Of a stretch of DNA of 25,884 bases, positions 6,533 to 13,345 are shown one piece after another. The stretch lies in the IMG/VR virus record IMGVR_UViG_3300031659_000082, positions 1 through 25,884 of that record, one strand, 5' to 3'. Source of the stretch: a virus. The translations under genes were made by a program, and so were the position numbers. A model generated the notes under the pieces. It did not search any database. It saw only the letters and a list, made by a program, of their open reading frames with translations, and was not told the origin of the DNA. The first letter of the stretch is position 1. Every line of letters begins with the position of its first letter.

Positions 6533-7818
6533 TGAAACCATGTGAGATAATTAAACTATTAAGATCAGACAACAGTAAACTGTTTAAACAAGAAGTTATT
6601 TCGCAACACATGGATAACGAAGAGTTTGTCGAAGGCCTTCAATATGCTTTAACTCCCTTAATTACCTATGGTGTACAATCGGTTCCACCTATTACAGATC
6701 ACTATCGAGCTTACACTTACAACGAAGAACTTTCGGAATCAACATGGCCTAGATTTAAAGAACTGTTGGATAAATTAATCGCCAGAGAACTTACTGGCCA
6801 TGCTGCTAGAGATGCCATCATAAAGGTAGAAGGTGGTTGCTGCAGTGATACATGGAATGATTGGTATAGACCGATTCTATTAAAAGACTTTAAAGCAGGA
6901 TTCTCTGAGAAGACCGTTAATAAAGTAGCCAAGGGTACTATACCAGTATTTGGATGTATGTTGGCAAGAGACGGCGCTAAAGAAGAAAAGAAACTTGTAG
7001 GCCAGGTACTTATAGAAAACAAGTATGACGGAGTAAGATGTATTGCAATCGTGCAGAATAATACAGCAATTCTCTATAGTAGAAATGGTAAGGTGTTTCC
7101 TAACTTCCCTCATATAGAAGCAGCATTAAGTAAACCAGAATTTAATAATATGGTTTTTGATGGTGAGATTATGAGTGAGAACTTTCAAGCTCTAATGAAA
7201 CAAGTATATAGAAAGACCGATGTTGATACGTCTGATGCATATCTTGCCCTCTTTGATGTACTTGATCTTTCCGAATTTAATGCAGGTAAAGGTAGTAACA
7301 CTACTATAGAAAGGAAAGAGATACTGGCTGAACTTCCTTTTGATGAGTGTATCAGAAAGGTAGACTTCACCAGAGTTAACCTGGATACTGCCGAAGGCCA
7401 GCAAATGTTTAAAAACATGAATAGAATTGCTATTGCCGAAGGTTACGAAGGTCTTATGGTCAAACCAGTTGAAGCCATATATGAATGTAAAAGATCAGAC
7501 TCTTGGTTAAAAATCAAACCCATTATTGAAGTAACACTCACTGTTATTGATATAGAAGAAGGCCAAGGCAAGTTTGAAGGTACTACAGGTGCACTTGTTT
7601 GTGAAGGTATTGATGATGGGGTTACTATAGGAGTCAATGTAGGTTCCGGACTTACTGATGAAATGAGAGAGTCCATCTGGAACAACAGAGACGATGTGAT
7701 CGGTCAGTTAGTAGAGATAAGAGCAGATGTTATTACTCAGGCAGATAATGGTGAGTATAGTTTAAGGTTCCCTAGGTTTAAAACATTTAGGGGTTTCGAC
7801 GTGGGAGAAAAGCTATGA
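6532..7818 (+). CDS. 30: ATP-dependent DNA ligase (T4 gp30-like)
   Basis: A 428-residue ATP-dependent DNA ligase (T4 gp30 is 487). It seals nicks between Okazaki fragments after RNase H processing. Nucleotidyltransferase motifs are present: motif I KYDGVR with the adenylated Lys164, motif III FDGEIMS, motif IV EGLMVK, motif V WLKIKP. A C-terminal OB-fold follows (LTVIDIEEGQGKFEGTTG onward). The N-terminal helical domain carries GCCSDTWNDWYR. It is translated by TAATG overlap from the nucleotidase gene and overlaps the HNH gene as ATGA, so these form one early operon from P4. Confidence 0.94.
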   Translation: MKPCEIIKLLRSDNSKLFKQEVISQHMDNEEFVEGLQYALTPLITYGVQSVPPITDHYRAYTYNEELSESTWPRFKELLDKLIARELTGHAARDAIIKVEGGCCSDTWNDWYRPILLKDFKAGFSEKTVNKVAKGTIPVFGCMLARDGAKEEKKLVGQVLIENKYDGVRCIAIVQNNTAILYSRNGKVFPNFPHIEAALSKPEFNNMVFDGEIMSENFQALMKQVYRKTDVDTSDAYLALFDVLDLSEFNAGKGSNTTIERKEILAELPFDECIRKVDFTRVNLDTAEGQQMFKNMNRIAIAEGYEGLMVKPVEAIYECKRSDSWLKIKPIIEVTLTVIDIEEGQGKFEGTTGALVCEGIDDGVTIGVNVGSGLTDEMRESIWNNRDDVIGQLVEIRADVITQADNGEYSLRFPRFKTFRGFDVGEKL

Positions 7819-8327
7819 GAAAACGTCCCGATATGAAGACCACTAAAAAACAGATAGTTGATTGGGGTGACAGAAATATTGATGAGTGCGACTATCCAGT
7901 AGATGCGTCAGAGATGGACACTCATTGTTGGCGTTGTGGATATGAAAGAAAAACTGAACGAGCTCATATTGTACACTGGGCCCAGTCGGGTTACGATCCA
8001 CAGTATGATGCCCCTAAATATTATAGACTGCTTTGCGCACTTTGTCACGAAGAAGCCCCTAATGTTAATGACGAGGAAGAAATGGATGATTGGATAAAAT
8101 CTTCGGCCAAAGTATATAATGAGCACTATATGTATAATGTATACTGGAAGGTTAGAGATAAAATCACCGAAATATACAACAGTACAGGTCGCCACGGGTT
8201 CAATGCAACAAACAAGTCAACCGAAAAGTGGATGCTAAAAGAATTTCAGAAGTGGGAAAAAGAAGAAGAAGATAGAATGATCGAAAAATATATGAAACTA
8301 TGTGTTGACAAAGGTGTCGAACCGTAG
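7815..8327 (+). CDS. HNH-type zinc-finger endonuclease-like protein
   Basis: A 170-residue protein with an HNH-like core: CWRC (Cys38, Cys41), AHIVHW (His51), then LLCALCHEEAPN (Cys74, Cys77, His78). The order Cx2C...AHI...Cx2CH is typical of zinc-bound HNH (beta-beta-alpha-metal) nucleases. The central Asn of the canonical motif is not obvious, so catalytic activity is uncertain. A charged, helical C-terminal half follows (KEFQKWEKEEEDR). It is coupled to the ligase gene by ATGA overlap. It could be a homing endonuclease or a resident nuclease of phage DNA metabolism. The stop codon lies inside the spacer of the next promoter. Confidence 0.75.
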   Translation: MRKRPDMKTTKKQIVDWGDRNIDECDYPVDASEMDTHCWRCGYERKTERAHIVHWAQSGYDPQYDAPKYYRLLCALCHEEAPNVNDEEEMDDWIKSSAKVYNEHYMYNVYWKVRDKITEIYNSTGRHGFNATNKSTEKWMLKEFQKWEKEEEDRMIEKYMKLCVDKGVEP

Positions 8328-8333
8328 TATACT
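8305..8333 (+). promoter_or_regulatory. Early sigma-70-type promoter P5
   Basis: TTGACA (8305-8310), 17-base spacer, TATACT (8328-8333). The upstream gene ends (TAG 8325-8327) inside the spacer. Confidence 0.82.
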
Positions 8334-8363
8334 AACCGTATAAATTAAATAAAGGAATATATT

Positions 8364-8606
8364 ATGACAAACTCAATAAATTACATCACCACCGGCCGTC
8401 CTCCTGAATCCACTATAGTCTGGAAACCAAAGTTACATTCAATCAACCACTTTGACTTTGATAAGTTTAAAGAAAGAGTTACAGAATTAAAAGCAGAAGG
8501 TAATAAGAAGGGCTTGAAAATATTGGAAAAAAATGTCAGAAAGGTATGTAAAGATAACCCAAATATGTTTGATGATTTTTTAACCGAATTATTAAGAGAT
8601 TCGTAA
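8364..8606 (+). CDS. Hypothetical small basic protein
   Basis: An 80-residue, Lys-rich, mainly helical protein with its own promoter P5 and a ribosome site AAAGGAA about 10 bases upstream of ATG 8364. It has no recognised domain, signal peptide or membrane segment. The C-terminal half (KGLKILEKNVRKVCKDNPNMFDD, described by pattern: alternating basic and hydrophobic residues) looks like one or two amphipathic helices. Function unknown. Confidence 0.7.
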   Translation: MTNSINYITTGRPPESTIVWKPKLHSINHFDFDKFKERVTELKAEGNKKGLKILEKNVRKVCKDNPNMFDDFLTELLRDS

Positions 8607-8690
8607 AAGACTATATAGTACCAAAGAATATAGTTGAAATAAAACTGCAATGATAGATAATAACATCTGTCAAAATTTAGGAGAAGTACT

Positions 8691-8834
8691 ATGTGGGCAC
8701 TCATATTAATCGCTTTAGTTATTGGCTCAGCCAGCAATAAGCAACTAACAGAAAAATGTGAGCAAGAAGTTAAAGACAATATTGCAGATAGCATGTACGA
8801 GTGTACTAGTTACTACCGTAATAGGTTGAAATAA
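8691..8834 (+). CDS. Small secreted or membrane-anchored peptide
   Basis: A 47-residue ORF with an excellent ribosome site, AGGAG at 8679-8683, 7 bases before ATG 8691. The N-terminus MWALILIALVIGSAS is a hydrophobic signal or membrane anchor, followed by a short polar domain with two cysteines (EKCEQEV, YECTSYY) that could form a disulfide in the periplasm. It is preceded by a weaker promoter-like TTGAAA-16-GATAAT (8634-8661). Function unknown; it could act at the cell envelope. Confidence 0.6.
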   Translation: MWALILIALVIGSASNKQLTEKCEQEVKDNIADSMYECTSYYRNRLK

Positions 8835-8880
8835 ACGATTCCGAAAGGAAGGTAAATTATCTTGCGAAGAAGAGTAAAGG

Positions 8881-8888
8881 TATAAATA
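8881..8888 (+). promoter_or_regulatory. T4-type late promoter (TATAAATA)
   Basis: A perfect T4 late-promoter octamer, 3 bases before ATG 8892 and 6 before ATG 8895. T4 late transcripts start about 6 bases after the octamer, so this mRNA would be leaderless. gp33, the co-activator for such promoters, is encoded at 21700-21936. Confidence 0.75.
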
Positions 8889-8891
8889 GAT

Positions 8892-9053
8892 ATGATGAAT
8901 AAGTATTGGAGAATTTGGGCTAAGAGTATAGGCGAAAAGGCCGGTTCCTCCGATAAAGAAGCAGATGCAATTGCAGTGGTAAGAACCATAATAGTTTTGG
9001 TTAATTTTACCACCTGCTTTTTCATAATGTGTGGTGTAATACACAATTGGTAG
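8892..9053 (+). CDS. Small single-pass membrane protein
   Basis: A 53-residue ORF from ATG 8892 (or the adjacent ATG 8895) to TAG 9051-9053. A charged N-terminal half (KYWRIWAKSIGEKAGSSDKEADA) leads into one membrane helix (VVRTIIVLVNFTTCFFIMCG) and a short tail ending in HNW. From memory, near-identical small proteins occur in other marine T4-like phages, which supports it as real despite its size. It lies immediately behind a late promoter, so it should be made late. Function unknown; an envelope or virion role is plausible. Confidence 0.72.
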   Translation: MMNKYWRIWAKSIGEKAGSSDKEADAIAVVRTIIVLVNFTTCFFIMCGVIHNW

Positions 9054-9075
9054 TAAGAACCAGAAGACTGTAACA

Positions 9076-9219
9076 ATGAAGACAATACCAAAGACAAGAT
9101 ATCATCGAGTCCTCTTTAGCCAGGACAGTCCGTATAAGCGGCATAATGTCGTGCCCGATAAAAAGAAAGTTATTCCACGAAAGAGAAAGAATGGCAATAT
9201 AAATAGTATAGAGGGTTAA
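9076..9219 (+). CDS. Small basic hypothetical protein
   Basis: A 47-residue, strongly basic ORF (MKTIPKTRYHRVLFSQDSPY, then KKKVIPRKRKNG). The KTRYHRVLF...DSP pattern seems familiar from small proteins of marine T4-like phages, but no function is known. The ribosome site is weak. A late promoter for the next gene is embedded in its 3' end. Confidence 0.58.
   Translation: MKTIPKTRYHRVLFSQDSPYKRHNVVPDKKKVIPRKRKNGNINSIEG
9198..9205 (+). promoter_or_regulatory. T4-type late promoter (TATAAATA)
   Basis: Perfect TATAAATA inside the 3' end of the preceding small gene, about 17 bases before ATG 9222 and followed by GAGGG (9211-9215) as ribosome site. It would drive the 9222-11365 late unit including lysozyme. 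Confidence 0.8.
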
Positions 9220-9221
9220 CT

Positions 9222-9485
9222 ATGGCAGATTTATTAGACTTTGATTTCGGCTTCACTGCCGTAGATGAGAACGAATTAGAAGCAGTTCAGAAAGTAACAT
9301 CTGAAGCGTCTTCAGCATCTGCAGATGCATATGAAGCAGAAGAGAAATTGAACAAACTATATAACGCTATACTACCTCTCTTAACAAATTTAAAAAAGAA
9401 TCCAGAGAAAGAATATATACTCTGGCCAAACCGTGTAGAGAAGATCGAGCAGTTTGAGAATTTAATTACGGGAATTATAAAATAA
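9222..9485 (+). CDS. Conserved late T4-like phage protein
   Basis: An 87-residue acidic protein with the N-terminus MADLLDFDFGFTAVDENELEA, then a helical, Ala/Ser-rich stretch and KNPEKEYILWPNRVEKIEQF. Small proteins with this FDFGFTAVDE and WPNRVEKI pattern are, as I recall, widespread in marine T4-like phages next to structural genes; function unknown. The ribosome site GAGGG precedes ATG 9222. The stop overlaps the next start (TAATG). Confidence 0.8.
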   Translation: MADLLDFDFGFTAVDENELEAVQKVTSEASSASADAYEAEEKLNKLYNAILPLLTNLKKNPEKEYILWPNRVEKIEQFENLITGIIK

Positions 9486-9943
9486 TGGCATTACAAACGT
9501 CCGGACAAATAACATTAAGTCAAGTGCAAAGTGAATTTGGAGGTAGTAATCCTATTTCACTTAAAGAATACTATAGAAATGGCGGCCTTGTACCTTCAAC
9601 AATAACAACAGGAACTGCCGCGGGTGCTTGGTCGACGTACTATGGCAACACCACTACTTACTATTGGCGGGTCATTGGTAGCCAAATAATTAGGTGGGCC
9701 AATGTGAATGTATATAATAGCTACACAACGGGCGATTCCATTACGATAGGTAACTATGAGTACCAAAGACAGGCAACAGCTTTTTCTACTATCGCTGGAG
9801 GTAAGGCTGAGCCTTCAACCTACTACTACAGAGTGCGAAGGCGTACCAAATCAACACTAGTGACCACAACTGTTAACTCTAACATTCCAGTATCTCCCAA
9901 CCAGATAACATTGAAGACTATGTACGGTGGAAGAAATACATGA
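9485..9943 (+). CDS. Virion structural (tail-fibre-like) protein
   Basis: A 152-residue protein beginning MALQTSGQITLSQVQSEFG with GSNPISLKEYYRNGG. This opening is typical of small tail-fibre or other virion proteins of marine myoviruses and siphoviruses. The rest is Thr/Ser/Tyr-rich and beta-like (GTAAGAWSTYYGNTTTYYWR). It likely forms part of a tail appendage or receptor-binding structure. It is translationally coupled on both sides (TAATG at the start, ATGA at the end). Confidence 0.72.
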   Translation: MALQTSGQITLSQVQSEFGGSNPISLKEYYRNGGLVPSTITTGTAAGAWSTYYGNTTTYYWRVIGSQIIRWANVNVYNSYTTGDSITIGNYEYQRQATAFSTIAGGKAEPSTYYYRVRRRTKSTLVTTTVNSNIPVSPNQITLKTMYGGRNT

Positions 9944-10482
9944 TTACCGTAACTAAGTGTACCGAACTCCCCGATAGTTTTGACTCATTGGTTGATCAGT
10001 CTTTTGAATACTTGGAGACTGGAACTACTATTGATTGGAGATACATGGGAAATCCCGAAAGCGATTCTGCCAAGAAGGAGAAGCTTCGGGAGGTTTACCA
10101 AAATAATATGGATAGTCCCTACTCTGTTGTGGCATGTTGGCAAAAGGATGGGGTGGACGTTCACATTGGGGCTGGTGTTATACACCCCGAAGATGATCGT
10201 TACATACAATGGAACTATGGCGTGTTTGGTAAAGATGCTACAGGCAGCAAGAACTTTTTGCACGACGAAGAGTATGTAGAAAAGACTGCGGAGTTTGTTA
10301 GAGATACTCTAGGCTTGGATGGCTACTCAGTAAGTTGTCAAAGAGGCGGAAGTATCTATAACTACCACGTTGCAAGAGCGGATATTTTTGATGGGATTGA
10401 GCTGGTTGATGTGAAATATCACGGGACGGAAGATGCTCCCGAGGTGACCATCGCAACTATAAAATACAGGTATCTGGACTAA
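9940..10482 (+). CDS. Hypothetical phage protein, possibly GNAT-like fold
   Basis: A 180-residue protein. The alternating strand-helix pattern (HIGAGVIHPEDDRYIQWNYGV as a beta hairpin, then a helix EYVEKTAEFVRDTLG, then strands to the C-terminus) is reminiscent of GNAT-fold proteins. The acetyl-CoA loop (Q/RxxGxG/A) is not evident, so enzymatic activity is not claimed. It sits between a virion protein and lysozyme and is probably expressed late. ATGA overlap with the upstream gene. Confidence 0.6.
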   Translation: MITVTKCTELPDSFDSLVDQSFEYLETGTTIDWRYMGNPESDSAKKEKLREVYQNNMDSPYSVVACWQKDGVDVHIGAGVIHPEDDRYIQWNYGVFGKDATGSKNFLHDEEYVEKTAEFVRDTLGLDGYSVSCQRGGSIYNYHVARADIFDGIELVDVKYHGTEDAPEVTIATIKYRYLD

Positions 10483-10512
10483 CAATACAAATTTAAGGAA
10501 AGGGATAATACA

Positions 10513-10977
10513 ATGTTTTGGAATAAAGATACCGATATTGATGTAGATCAGTTAAGAGAAACACTAACGATTGATGAGGGTCTAGTAAATGAAATTTATG
10601 AAGACCATCTGGGCTACGCAACTTTCGGAATAGGCCACTTGGTCCTTGAATCCGATCCAGAGTTTGGCCAAGATGTGGGAACCCCAGTCACGGAAGAAAG
10701 AACAATTGAATGCTTCGAGCACGATGTACAGTCAGTACTCAAAGACTGTAAGAAGTTGCATGAAGGGTGGGACGGATACCCACAAGAAGTAAAACAAGTT
10801 ATTGCGAACATGATGTTCAATATGGGACTTACGCGCTTGAGTAAATTTAATAAGCACAACGCAGCGCTGCAGAGTGGTGATTGGAATGGAGCTGCGGTAG
10901 AAGGCAGAGATAGTAGATGGCACAAACAAGTAACGAACAGAGCAGAAAGATTAATGGAACGATTAGAGAAACTTTAA
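10513..10977 (+). CDS. e: T4-type lysozyme (endolysin)
   Basis: A 154-residue glycoside hydrolase family 24 enzyme that cleaves the peptidoglycan glycan backbone. The catalytic triad of T4 lysozyme (Glu11, Asp20, Thr26) is matched with identical spacing by Glu22 (IDEGL), Asp31 (EDHLGY) and Thr37 (ATFGIGH). The C-terminal SRWHKQVTNRAERL corresponds to T4 SRWYNQTPNRAKRV. There is no signal peptide or membrane anchor, so release needs a holin; two holin-like genes lie 0.4 kb downstream. The ribosome site is AAGGAAAGG ahead of ATG 10513. Alternatively it could be virion-associated, but its length suits a free endolysin. Confidence 0.93.
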   Translation: MFWNKDTDIDVDQLRETLTIDEGLVNEIYEDHLGYATFGIGHLVLESDPEFGQDVGTPVTEERTIECFEHDVQSVLKDCKKLHEGWDGYPQEVKQVIANMMFNMGLTRLSKFNKHNAALQSGDWNGAAVEGRDSRWHKQVTNRAERLMERLEKL

Positions 10978-11108
10978 AGGTAGAATCTAATATTCCACAA
11001 GATAAACATAAATATAAAGGTTGGTTTTGGTGCGACGAAAAGGTCGGACTTTACAGATATTCTGACTGGCACAAAAGTTTAACCGAACTAAATACAGTTA
11101 GTTCATAG
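10917..11108 (+). CDS. Small hypothetical protein overlapping lysozyme
   Basis: A 63-residue ORF whose start at ATG 10917 lies 61 bases inside the lysozyme gene. The C-terminal part (KGWFWCDEKVGLYRYSDWHK) is aromatic-rich and looks like a real small domain. The only in-frame ATG is the overlapping one, with a weak GAAGG upstream, so either a long overlap or a non-ATG start near 10980 is used. Family and function unknown. Confidence 0.55.
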   Translation: MAQTSNEQSRKINGTIRETLKVESNIPQDKHKYKGWFWCDEKVGLYRYSDWHKSLTELNTVSS

Positions 11109-11116
11109 GAGAAGAA

Positions 11117-11365
11117 ATGTCACAGGTAATAAATTTAAAAGGTGCTGAAGGTAATTTAGTCAGTGATAGTAATGTTGGTTTTGCCACATTAGTACGAGTG
11201 TTGAACAACAAAACAAGTGTTCAAGTTATCACTCAGAAGGCTGCAGGTGGAGCAGTACTAGCTAACGTAACCCTGGCCGCTGGTGAAGTACTATATATTA
11301 AGAAGGCACCATCAGATACTTTACTCGGTCTTGTAACTTCTTTAGCAGTAGCAGTAGCACAGTAA
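11117..11365 (+). CDS. Small beta-rich late phage protein (possible virion decoration)
   Basis: An 82-residue protein with ribosome site AGGAG just upstream. Sequence: SQVINLKGAEGN, then alternating strands (FATLVRVLNN, SVQVITQKAAG), and a segment AAGEVLYIKKAPSDTL. This compact beta fold with the VLYIKK-P-DTL pattern resembles small late proteins found beside structural genes in marine myoviruses, probably virion-associated. Function is inferred from context only. Confidence 0.68.
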   Translation: MSQVINLKGAEGNLVSDSNVGFATLVRVLNNKTSVQVITQKAAGGAVLANVTLAAGEVLYIKKAPSDTLLGLVTSLAVAVAQ

Positions 11366-11377
11366 TTACCCATCTTA

Positions 11378-11408
11378 GGTCATACATGTTATAAATACAT
11401 GTATGACC
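11378..11408. repeat. Perfect 11-bp inverted repeat enclosing a late promoter
   Basis: GGTCATACATG (11378-11388) and CATGTATGACC (11398-11408) are exact reverse complements around TTATAAATA. The loop is the late promoter itself, and the right arm contains the ATG (11403-11405) of the next gene. There is no T-tract, so it is not a terminator. Confidence 0.9.
11390..11397 (+). promoter_or_regulatory. T4-type late promoter (TATAAATA) of the curli-like operon
   Basis: Perfect TATAAATA. The expected T4-type start site, about 6 bases downstream, coincides with the ATG at 11403, so the operon's first gene would be leaderless. It is the only promoter I see before 17899. Confidence 0.82.
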
Positions 11409-11699
11409 GAAATCTTTGAAATAATTGCGCAGGTCGGTGCCCCCATTGCTGGGGCCTTTGCCATGGGCGCTTTTATTTTCCTCATTATTAAACAAATATT
11501 AGAAGGTCTGATTGATAAGATTAAGACCCTCACTATGTTTTGTGAATCCTTAGAAAACCGAGCCAGAACAATGGCTAATGAAATGATCAAGATTGATATG
11601 TTGGTCAGTTCAGCTTTAGAATTAAGACCCGACATAGAAAGAGTTGCACGAGCAGAGAACTTTGTTGAAGATGGCAAAGTTGATGTACGGAGAGATTGA
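11403..11699 (+). CDS. Holin-like single-pass membrane protein 1
   Basis: A 98-residue protein with one hydrophobic helix at about residues 11-30 (GAPIAGAFAMGAFIFLII) followed by an amphipathic, partly coiled-coil cytoplasmic part. Size, topology and position after lysozyme fit a holin or holin-like membrane protein; equally it could be an inner-membrane element of the curli-like system. It shares the spacing Q-x-G-x-P-I and a Gly/Phe-rich helix with the next gene, suggesting tandem duplication. The first gene of the late operon, it has no ribosome site because the predicted transcript begins at or next to the ATG. Confidence 0.72.
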   Translation: MTEIFEIIAQVGAPIAGAFAMGAFIFLIIKQILEGLIDKIKTLTMFCESLENRARTMANEMIKIDMLVSSALELRPDIERVARAENFVEDGKVDVRRD

Positions 11700-11974
11700 T
11701 GGAAGAAGCTAATGTATTAGTAGAGGGTATACAACAATATGGTTTCCCTATAGTTGCCTGTGTGGGCTTTGGCTATTTTCTATTCTATATCTGGAAATTC
11801 ATTAGTAACAATATAGAACCAGAGTTAGCAAAAATGCATTTTGCACTTATTAGAGTTATTGATAGAATACGAATGCTCGATCAAGACTTAATTAGATTAC
11901 AGCAAAAAGTGAATGTAGTGTTAGAGTATAAAGAAAATGAGAAAAAGAAAAGTGAAAGTGAGAATGAAAAGTAA
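11699..11974 (+). CDS. Holin-like single-pass membrane protein 2
   Basis: A 91-residue paralogue-like neighbour: membrane helix at about 15-35 (GFPIVACVGFGYFLFYIW), then a long heptad-patterned helix (IRVIDRIRMLDQDLIRLQQK) and a charged tail (KENEKKKSESENEK). The start is ATG 11699, which overlaps the upstream stop as TGATG; a TTG at 11696 is in frame but unneeded. The topology suggests a membrane-anchored coiled coil that might pair with protein 1. Holin/antiholin is one reading. Its coupling to csgF rather than to lysozyme leaves a role in the secretion module open. Confidence 0.7.
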   Translation: MEEANVLVEGIQQYGFPIVACVGFGYFLFYIWKFISNNIEPELAKMHFALIRVIDRIRMLDQDLIRLQQKVNVVLEYKENEKKKSESENEK

Positions 11975-12452
11975 AATAACAGGAACCAATTTAGGCATAC
12001 TAGTAATAGCCTTATATTTTGTATCACAAGCAGTCTTGGCCGATGGTATAGTATTTAAGTTTAAGAGTCCGTCATTTAGTGGCCAAGGCGCTTCTGCCCA
12101 CTATTTAACTATTGAGAACCAAGAGAAGTCACGAAAAGACAAGATACAGGAAGATGTGCAAGCTGCCATAGAGAAAGCAGAAAGAGAAGCTAATAACACA
12201 ACCCAAGCTAAGTTTTTAAGGAACTTAGAGAGTAGAATATACGCACAGATTGCTAAACAGTTAGTTGATAATATGTTTGGTAATACTGAAAGCTCTACTG
12301 AAGGATTCTTTGAAATAGAGGGTAACTCTATTACTTATGAAACTATTATAGGCGCTGGCTCTGATGGAACGGACATCATTAGAATAACGGTACTTAGTGA
12401 TGATGGAACTACTACTACACTCGATGTTCCCGTCGGTTCGGGTTCGTTCTAA
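11964..12452 (+). CDS. csgF: CsgF-like curli assembly protein
   Basis: About 162 residues from ATG 11964 (ATG 11937 would add nine basic residues). A signal peptide ends near SQAVLA, and the mature N-terminus DGIVFKFKSPSFSGQ matches the CsgF hallmark, a stretch that in E. coli inserts into the CsgG pore as a second constriction (E. coli: MTFQFRNPNFGG). The later part (FLRNLESRIYAQIAKQL, then the strands ITYETIIGAG and DIIRITVLSDDGTTTTLDV) fits the CsgF helix and beta sheet. CsgF tethers and activates the nucleator at the cell surface. It directly precedes csgG (TAATG overlap), the expected partner. No CsgE or CsgC is seen. Confidence 0.87.
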   Translation: MKSKITGTNLGILVIALYFVSQAVLADGIVFKFKSPSFSGQGASAHYLTIENQEKSRKDKIQEDVQAAIEKAEREANNTTQAKFLRNLESRIYAQIAKQLVDNMFGNTESSTEGFFEIEGNSITYETIIGAGSDGTDIIRITVLSDDGTTTTLDVPVGSGSF

Positions 12453-13345
12453 TGCGTTTGGGGTATGTGGCATTTCTGCTATTATTAACAGGATGTGCTG
12501 GTATACCTTCAGTAGAGGATAGTTGTACTACAAAATTTATGACAGCCTTTGGAGAATGTTTAGAAGAGGCTGAGGTAGTGACATTACCAGCTTCTGAAAG
12601 ATTGTCTAATCTGCCAGCTGCAAAAGAAAGACCTATTGTTGCAGTTTACAGTTTTAAAGATTTAACAGGTCAAAGAAAGAGTAGGGAGAATCTTGCAGAT
12701 TTCTCTACCGCAGTGACACAAGGTGCAGAGGCATTTGTAATTGATGCATTAAAAACTGCAGGAAAGGGTACTTGGTTCCGAGTAGTAGAAAGAACTGGGT
12801 TGGATAACTTAGTTAAAGAAAGACAGATTATCAGATCGGCGAGAGAAGAGTTTGAGAAAAAAACAGAAGATAAGAAGCTGCAGCCATTACTCTTTGCTGG
12901 TATTATAATTGATGGTGGTATTATAGGATATGATTCCAACATCAGAAGTGGTGGACGGGGTGCAAGATACTTAGGTATTGGTTCATCTGTCAAGTATAAG
13001 AGGGATTCAGTAATCATAAGTTTAAGGGCAACCTCAACTCTTACTGGTGAAATTTTATTGAACGTACAGACTAAAAAATCTATCTTGTCTGTAGGTGGTG
13101 GTTATGATGTGTTTCGATTTGTTGATATGGATACTAAATTAATCGAAATTGAAGATGGTAGTAGTTTTAACGAGAGCGTTACTTATGCAACACGTGCAGC
13201 AATCGAAGAAGCAGTACTAGAGTTAATATACCAAGGCCACGATAGAGGTTACTGGGTAATAAAGGATGGTCATCGACACCCCCATCAGCACGATGGTACA
13301 AACGAAGGACATCCGACAAAAGGAGAAGAGGATGAACATGAATAA
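12452..13345 (+). CDS. csgG: CsgG-like outer-membrane curli secretion pore lipoprotein
   Basis: A 297-residue protein. Lipobox LTGC gives a lipidated Cys15, as in E. coli CsgG (277 residues). Family landmarks align in order: VAVYSFKDLTGQRK (63-76), NLADFSTAVTQGA (80-92), FRVVERTGLDNLVKERQIIR (109-128), IIGYDSNI (157-164), SGGRGARYLGIG (166-177), the transmembrane beta strands that follow, FRFVD (221-225) and GHDRGYW (262-268). CsgG forms a nonameric outer-membrane channel that exports unfolded curlin. A C-terminal extension rich in His (positions 274, 276, 278, 280, 287, 296) and acid residues is unusual. Coupled to csgF by TAATG. Confidence 0.93.
   Translation: MRLGYVAFLLLLTGCAGIPSVEDSCTTKFMTAFGECLEEAEVVTLPASERLSNLPAAKERPIVAVYSFKDLTGQRKSRENLADFSTAVTQGAEAFVIDALKTAGKGTWFRVVERTGLDNLVKERQIIRSAREEFEKKTEDKKLQPLLFAGIIIDGGIIGYDSNIRSGGRGARYLGIGSSVKYKRDSVIISLRATSTLTGEILLNVQTKKSILSVGGGYDVFRFVDMDTKLIEIEDGSSFNESVTYATRAAIEEAVLELIYQGHDRGYWVIKDGHRHPHQHDGTNEGHPTKGEEDEHE

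Noticed and set aside
13266-13331. Upstream in-frame extension of the curlin-1 gene
   Set aside because: It would put 22 polar residues before the signal peptide and overlap csgG by 80 bases; ATG 13332/13338 with AGGAG gives a normal signal peptide.
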